From NCBI GenBank assembly GCA_964494015.1, contig CAZBQC010000021.1:1-17600 (forward strand): a DNA stretch of 17,600 bases. Direction: 5' to 3'. How positions within the stretch are numbered: the stretch's first letter is position 1; the number at the start of each line of letters is the position of its first letter. This document shows, piece by piece, positions 13,569-17,600 of the stretch. Origin of the DNA: CAZBQC01 sp964494015. Lineage in GTDB: Bacteria > Bacillota_I > Bacilli_A > RF39 > UBA660. Below the pieces are notes generated by a model that had not been told where the DNA came from, did no database searches, and saw nothing but the letters and a program-made list of their open reading frames with translations. A program made the position numbers and the translations under genes.

Positions 13569-15647
13569 ATGAAACAAAAAATAGTAAACTTTTTAAAAAC
13601 ATTTAAAAGTTATGTCAAAAACATGTTGAAAGAATTAATTGATACGATTAAAGATTTAAATAATAGCAATCGTTTATTATTTATTTTTGTGATTATCAAT
13701 GTTATTAATTCAATGCTCCTTCGTCTTTTGACAATTGGTACCATCGAGAGTGCCATTTATCCTAAACCGATTGTTTCTGATTTTACAATTGTTCTTTTTC
13801 TTGGAGCTTTTTCATTCCTTCTAAAGCATAAAAATCGTATTTTTTATTTTGTCATTTTAACGATTATTATGACTGCTATTTGTGTCATCAATTCAGCTTA
13901 CTATACTTTTTATACATCTTTTTCATCGATCTCTTTGATTGCTACTAGTAAATTCATCTCCGAAGTAGGAGATGCTGTCATGGAAAATGTTTTACAGATT
14001 AAAGATATACTCTATATCTGGGCACCAATCTTTTTAATTATTGTGTACTTAAGATCTAGAAAGAAAGATAAATTCTTAAACAAATATGAATCAAAAGCGG
14101 TGCTTAAGAGAAATTATTGGAAAACACTTTTAATTGATGCTGTCTTATTATTTAGTGTCGTTATTTCACTTAAACCACTTGAAGTTAGTCGTTTAACCAA
14201 TCAGTGGAATAGGGAATACTTAGTTATAAAATTTGGTATTTATACTTATCATGTCAATGATTTTGTTAAATCGATGCAACCAAAAATCAGTACTTTATTT
14301 GGTTACGATAGTGCCATGAAAAAGTTTAAAGAATACTATAGTGAAGAAAAAAAATCGGTTACTAATAGTTATACCAATATTTTTAAGGGTAAAAATATTA
14401 TTGTCATCCACGGAGAAAGTCTTCAAACGATCGCTTTAGGTTTAAAATTTAATGGACAAGAAGTTACTCCTAACTTAAATAAATTAGCTAGCGAGGGATT
14501 ATACTTTAATAATTTCTATGCCCAAGTAAGTGTTGGAACGAGTAGCGATACCGAATTTACTTTCAATACTGGTCTATTGCCAGTCAAAAGTGGAACTGTT
14601 AATGTCAATTACTTTGATCGTGAATATCTTTCAATTCCTAAGTCATTGAAAGCTCTTGGTTACTATACCTTTAGTATGCATGCCAATACCGGCGATTTTT
14701 GGAATCGAAATGCCATGCATAAAAGTTTAGGTTATGATAAGTTCTATAGTAAGAGTAGTTTCGTAATCGATGAAAAGATCGGTTTGGGACTATCGGATAA
14801 GTCCTTCTTCAGACAGACAGTTGATAAAATCAAGACTATCAATGAAAAAGGGAAACCATACTATGGTACTTTGATTATGTTAACTAATCATACCCCATTT
14901 AGTCAGGTTAATAAGTACGGAGAGTTCCCTGTCAACATCGAAGAACAAGCTATCAATGACAATGGTGAAGTTCAAACCATCACCTATCCTTATATGGAGG
15001 GTACAAAATTAGGTAATTACTTTAAATCAGTTCATTATGCTGATTCAGCTATTGGCGAGTTTATCGAAAAAATGGACAGTGAAGGGTTACTTGAGAATAC
15101 TGTCATCGTCATTTATGGGGATCATGATGCGAGACTTCCTTTAAATGATTATATTAGATTATATAATTATGACAAAGACACGAATGGCATCTTAGACAAG
15201 GATGATCCTAATTACAAAATATTTGATAACTACCAGTACGAGCTTAATCGTAAAGTACCACTTATCATTTGGACAAAAAACAGTCAGGGCAATGCTCTTT
15301 TAGACAAGGAAATCACCACGGTTACTGGCATGTACAATGTGATGCCAACTCTTGGTAATATGTTTGGTTTCTTTAATAAATATACGCTTGGTAAAGACAT
15401 TTTTAATACCTTGGATGACAATTTAGTCATCTTTGCCAACAGTAACTGGGTTACCAACAAAGTTTACTATAATAGTCAGAAAGAAGAATATTTGGCTTTA
15501 TCAGATGCGGTAATCAGCGATGACTACATTCAAAAAAATAATGATTTAGCTATTGAGAGTCTAGAAATATCTGATTCGATCATTGTTTTTGATTTAATTA
15601 AGAAATCAAATCAAGAAATTGTCAACGAGGCTGAAATTAATAATTAA
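13569..15647 (+). CDS. Lipoteichoic acid synthase (LtaS)-family sulfatase-fold membrane enzyme
   Basis: 692 residues. Five membrane segments (about 36-56, 70-86, 91-112, 147-162, 186-201) precede an extracellular alkaline-phosphatase/sulfatase domain (about 270-640). LtaS-type residues are in place: HGESLQ (E283), nucleophile T324 in VGTSSDTEF, W378 and R380 in DFWNRNAMHKSLGYD, H441 in LTNHTPF, and D518/H519 in YGDHDARL. LtaS moves glycerolphosphate from phosphatidylglycerol to a glycolipid anchor. This protein may do that or be a related primase or phosphoglycerol transferase. It is somewhat longer than S. aureus LtaS (646). The extra length includes an insert between YGDHDARL and KVPLIIW with an EF-hand-like loop (535-546), and a C-terminal tail. 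AAGGGTGA lies before the ATG. It sits in the operon between the YihY gene and scpA. Confidence 0.9.
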   Translation: MKQKIVNFLKTFKSYVKNMLKELIDTIKDLNNSNRLLFIFVIINVINSMLLRLLTIGTIESAIYPKPIVSDFTIVLFLGAFSFLLKHKNRIFYFVILTIIMTAICVINSAYYTFYTSFSSISLIATSKFISEVGDAVMENVLQIKDILYIWAPIFLIIVYLRSRKKDKFLNKYESKAVLKRNYWKTLLIDAVLLFSVVISLKPLEVSRLTNQWNREYLVIKFGIYTYHVNDFVKSMQPKISTLFGYDSAMKKFKEYYSEEKKSVTNSYTNIFKGKNIIVIHGESLQTIALGLKFNGQEVTPNLNKLASEGLYFNNFYAQVSVGTSSDTEFTFNTGLLPVKSGTVNVNYFDREYLSIPKSLKALGYYTFSMHANTGDFWNRNAMHKSLGYDKFYSKSSFVIDEKIGLGLSDKSFFRQTVDKIKTINEKGKPYYGTLIMLTNHTPFSQVNKYGEFPVNIEEQAINDNGEVQTITYPYMEGTKLGNYFKSVHYADSAIGEFIEKMDSEGLLENTVIVIYGDHDARLPLNDYIRLYNYDKDTNGILDKDDPNYKIFDNYQYELNRKVPLIIWTKNSQGNALLDKEITTVTGMYNVMPTLGNMFGFFNKYTLGKDIFNTLDDNLVIFANSNWVTNKVYYNSQKEEYLALSDAVISDDYIQKNNDLAIESLEISDSIIVFDLIKKSNQEIVNEAEINN

Positions 15648-15667
15648 TTTACGAAAGAGGATTAAGT

Positions 15668-16378
15668 ATGGAATATGAAGTAAATTTAGAAGAATTTAAT
15701 GGACCACTTGATTTATTACTTCATTTAATTAAAAAAGCTAAAGTCAATATTTGGGATATTAAATTGGAAACAATTATCGATCAATATTTAGAGTATTTAA
15801 AGAAGTTCGAAAAAATTAATTTAAATATTGCTAGCAGTTATTTAGTAATGGCTAGTGAATTAGTCGAAATTAAGTCAAGAATGCTTCTTCCCAATCAATT
15901 AACCGAGGAAGAAGAGGAAGATCCCAAAGAAAAATTGATCAGTAAACTAATTGAGTATCAAAAATATAAAGATATAACAGATAGCTTTCGAAAATTAAGA
16001 GAGGATCGTGATCGGTTTTTCACCAAGAAATCAGCTAATTTATTGGATTTTGCTGATGAAAATAAAAAGGTCATTATCGAAAACGTCACAGTTACGGACT
16101 TAGTCGATGCTTTTTCGAGGTTTTTAAAGCGAGTTGAGTTAGACAAACCACTTTCGACAAAAGTGACAAATGTTGAATTATCAATTGAAGACAGAAAAAA
16201 ATACATTAGACATAAACTTATTAAACACCAGCAAGTAAGCTTTTTTGATTTATTTGAATATAAAAATCGTGAATATATCATTGTAACCTTTTTAGCTATT
16301 TTAGATATGGCCAATAAAAAAGAAATAAATATTATTCAAGAAAATAATTTTGATAATATTTACTGTGAGGCAAGATAA
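15668..16378 (+). CDS. scpA: Segregation and condensation protein A (kleisin)
   Basis: 236 residues, near the usual length. The start EVNLEEFNGPLDLLLHLIKKAKVNIWDIKLETIIDQYLEY and the following ASSYLVMASELVEIKSRMLLP form the N-terminal kleisin helices that bind the SMC neck. A middle acidic linker (EEEEEDPKEK) and a C-terminal winged-helix part (about 165-236, with QQVSFFDLFEYKNREYIIVTFLAILDMANKKEI) bind the other SMC head. ScpA bridges SMC and a ScpB dimer to load and compact sister chromosomes. GAAAGAGGA precedes the ATG. It is 20 nt from the LtaS-like gene and 1 nt from scpB, so it appears to be part of the same transcript. No SMC gene is in the window. Confidence 0.96.
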   Translation: MEYEVNLEEFNGPLDLLLHLIKKAKVNIWDIKLETIIDQYLEYLKKFEKINLNIASSYLVMASELVEIKSRMLLPNQLTEEEEEDPKEKLISKLIEYQKYKDITDSFRKLREDRDRFFTKKSANLLDFADENKKVIIENVTVTDLVDAFSRFLKRVELDKPLSTKVTNVELSIEDRKKYIRHKLIKHQQVSFFDLFEYKNREYIIVTFLAILDMANKKEINIIQENNFDNIYCEAR

Positions 16379-16379
16379 G

Positions 16380-16940
16380 ATGAACAAAGAAGCAATTTTA
16401 GAAGGATTATTATTTGTCGTTGGAGACGATGGTTTAACCATCGATCAAATCAAAGCAATTTTAAATATTGATGAACAAGAAGTAAATGATTTAATTAATA
16501 AATTAAAAGAAAGATACTGCCAAGGTAATCATGGCCTTCAAATCCAATACTTAGGGAATACCTATAAATTTACTACCAAGGATGAACATCGTCCCTATTA
16601 TCAGAAATTAATTGAAACCGAAGAGTCTAATAGTTTATCACAGGCAGCTTTAGAGACTTTAGCCATTATTGCCTACAATGAACCAGTTACTAGAATTAGT
16701 GTCAATGAAATAAGAGGCATCGACAGTGGCCAAATGGTGAGAAAATTAGTTGCTAAAGGATTAGTCGAAGAGATAGGCAGGAGTGATTTGCCAGGTAGAC
16801 CAATTTTATATAAAACAACCAATGAATTTTTAGATTATTTTGGTCTTAGTACTGCTTCCGATTTACCAGTAATTAAACCAGAAGAAAAAGAGATTGACGA
16901 AGAGATATACTTGTATCAATCTCAATATAAGGAAGAATAG
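16380..16940 (+). CDS. scpB: Segregation and condensation protein B
   Basis: 186 residues from ATG at 16380, where MNKEAILEGLLFVVGDDGLT matches the normal ScpB start. The longer form from 16350 overlaps scpA and adds a non-homologous stretch. GTGAGG, 9 nt upstream, serves as ribosome binding site. Two winged-helix domains are visible. The first is about 1-80. The second, about 85-160, carries SQAALETLAIIAYNEPVTRISVNEIRG and the ScpB signature GLVEEIGRSDLPGRPILYKTTNEFLDYFGL. ScpB dimers bind ScpA and complete the SMC-ScpAB condensin. The gene follows scpA after a single base, and the operon terminator overlaps its TAG stop. The tail is acidic, as is usual. Confidence 0.96.
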   Translation: MNKEAILEGLLFVVGDDGLTIDQIKAILNIDEQEVNDLINKLKERYCQGNHGLQIQYLGNTYKFTTKDEHRPYYQKLIETEESNSLSQAALETLAIIAYNEPVTRISVNEIRGIDSGQMVRKLVAKGLVEEIGRSDLPGRPILYKTTNEFLDYFGLSTASDLPVIKPEEKEIDEEIYLYQSQYKEE

Positions 16941-16964
16941 TTAGTGTTTTACCAACTATTTTTT
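16936..16964 (+). terminator. Intrinsic terminator after scpB
   Basis: A 10-bp stem with one mismatch (16936-16945 with 16951-16960), a 5-nt loop and a T-run to 16964. It ends the presumed 10205-16940 operon and lies between convergent genes. Confidence 0.8.
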
Positions 16965-16966
16965 GT

Positions 16967-17416
16967 CTATTCTTTAATAATTATATGATTACAGTTATTA
17001 TTAATAATATCCTTGATTTCTTTAGGTTTGATATTATAGTTTTCAAGCTCTTTAATATCGATCCATTCATATATTTGATATTTATCTTCTAGTCCATAAA
17101 AATGAGAATTTATTTTTCCATTATAAATCGCTTGATAGACAAAACAATATTGATGATTTTTAAGTTCTTTATAAGTCAAAAATATTTCTTCGATGGCTAG
17201 AAACCGATAATCAAGTCCCCAGCCTAATTCTTCATTTATCTCTCTAGAAATAGCAGTTTTACTATCTTCATTGATTTTTATCCTCCCACCAGGTAATAAA
17301 TAGTAATCTTTATCTGTACCTTTAAATGCTAAAATTTTAGTTAAATCACTATTATAAATAATAGCAGAGGTTCTAGCACTTATTCTGTATTCTTCTATTT
17401 TTACATCGTAATCCAT
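16967..17416 (-). CDS. Nudix hydrolase
   Basis: 149 residues, typical single-domain Nudix size. The Nudix box is complete: G44, E50, R58-E59-I60, E62-E63 and G65 fit GX5EX7REUXEEXGU, preceded by LLPGGRI. Members hydrolyse nucleoside diphosphates linked to another group, with magnesium bound by the box glutamates. The substrate cannot be read from sequence. Later strands (QYCFVYQAIY and YEWIDIKELENYNIKPKEI) fit the common ADP-ribose/MutT-like layout. The ribosome binding site GAGGAG is well placed. It is transcribed toward scpB and divergent from the tRNA gene, as a single-gene unit with an extended -10 promoter. Confidence 0.93.
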   Translation of the reverse strand: MDYDVKIEEYRISARTSAIIYNSDLTKILAFKGTDKDYYLLPGGRIKINEDSKTAISREINEELGWGLDYRFLAIEEIFLTYKELKNHQYCFVYQAIYNGKINSHFYGLEDKYQIYEWIDIKELENYNIKPKEIKDIINNNCNHIIIKE

Positions 17417-17440
17417 TTATCTTACTCCTCATATGTTTAA

Positions 17441-17469
17441 ATTATAACATAATAATTTAAAATTTATAG
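17441..17469 (-). promoter_or_regulatory. Extended -10 promoter of the Nudix gene
   Basis: On the minus strand TG, one base, then TATAAT (17446-17441). The -35 at about 17464-17469 (CTATAA) is weak. Its upstream edge abuts the tRNA promoter on the other strand. Confidence 0.5.
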
Positions 17470-17497
17470 TTGGATTTCCAATATTTTATGGTATAAT
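17470..17497 (+). promoter_or_regulatory. Promoter of tRNA-Leu
   Basis: TTGGAT (17470-17475), a 16-nt spacer and TATAAT (17492-17497), with an extended -10 TG at 17489-17490. The predicted start is a few bases upstream of the tRNA. The -35 overlaps a perfect 12-nt palindrome (TTGGA-TT-TCCAA, 17470-17481). Confidence 0.7.
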
Positions 17498-17511
17498 CTT
17501 ATTTGTAATTC

Positions 17512-17597
17512 GCTCGTGTGGCGGAATCGGTAGACGCGCACGACTCAAAATCGTGTAACGAATAGTTGTGAGGGTTCGAGTCCCTCGACGAGCACCA
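17512..17597 (+). tRNA. tRNA-Leu(CAA), reads UUG
   Basis: 86 nt including an encoded CCA. Acceptor arms are GCTCGTG and GACGAGC with discriminator A73. The D arm has GCG, then a GAATCGGTAGA loop. The anticodon stem CACGA/TCGTG encloses the loop CTCAAAA, giving anticodon CAA. A long variable arm (AAC-GAATA-GTT) marks a class II leucine tRNA. The T arm is GAGGG-TTCGAGT-CCCTC. The last acceptor pair (7-66) is G opposite G, a mismatch. The tRNA ends 3 nt before the window edge. Confidence 0.95.
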
Positions 17598-17600
17598 AAA

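Noticed and set aside
15958..16314. 118-residue minus-strand reading frame inside scpA
   Set aside because: It is antisense to a well-conserved ScpA and shows no family features or ribosome binding site.
16350..16379. Longer ScpB starting at 16350
   Set aside because: It overlaps scpA, adds a non-homologous stretch, and the ATG at 16380 has its own ribosome binding site and the family-typical start.
1..17600. Mobile elements, phage genes, CRISPR arrays or large DNA repeats
   Set aside because: I looked for transposase or integrase motifs, regularly spaced direct repeats and att-like repeats next to the tRNA, and saw none within the window.

Overview
The window comes from an AT-rich (about 30 % GC, judged by eye), Gram-positive-type bacterium of the Bacillota. 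The evidence is a forespore sigma factor of the SigG type followed by ylmC, a polyglycerolphosphate lipoteichoic-acid-synthase-like enzyme, a FemAB-family cross-bridge enzyme, GatCAB, ScpA/ScpB and strong AGGAGG-type ribosome binding sites. Very low GC, compact operons and a SipW-type secreted protein fit an uncultured gut or host-associated Bacilli or Clostridia lineage (RF39-like or similar). That placement is inference. All eighteen genes end in TAA (15) or TAG (3), none in TGA. No mobile element, phage gene or CRISPR array is visible.

Layout. (1) 1-684: the 3' end of a FemAB-family peptidoglycan cross-bridge gene, ending in a bidirectional terminator. (2) 705-2174, minus strand: a two-gene thiol-disulfide unit, made of a small cytosolic thioredoxin and an exported thioredoxin fused to a CcdA/DsbD-like membrane domain. 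(3) 2280-2822: rubrerythrin, divergent from the thioredoxin unit with -35 boxes 3 nt apart. (4) 2929-3567: an unknown single-pass membrane protein. (5) 3694-4741: sigG and ylmC; the sigG ribosome binding site lies in a hairpin. (6) 4877-6877: a large secreted protein with a SipW-type leader and two diverged copies of a DUF6273-like module. (7) 7011-10150: gatC-gatA-gatB, with start and stop codons overlapping by 8 nt. (8) 10205-16940: a likely six-gene operon holding a single-pass unknown protein, a receptor with two solute-binding-like domains and a GGDEF domain, a YihY/BrkB membrane protein, a lipoteichoic acid synthase homologue with an EF-hand-like loop, scpA and scpB. (9) 16967-17416, minus strand: a Nudix hydrolase. 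(10) 17512-17597: tRNA-Leu(CAA).

How the parts fit. Regions 2 and 3 form a redox block, in which electrons could pass from cytosolic thioredoxin through the membrane to an extracellular thioredoxin while rubrerythrin removes peroxide. Regions 1, 6 and most of 8 concern the cell envelope and its sensing. SigG and YlmC point to endospore formation, or a recent descent from spore formers. The points most worth following are the sigG leader hairpin, the transmembrane thiol relay with its shared divergent promoter region, the duplicated SipW-type protein, the altered GGDEF receptor co-transcribed with envelope and condensin genes, and the EF-hand-like loop in the LtaS-like enzyme.
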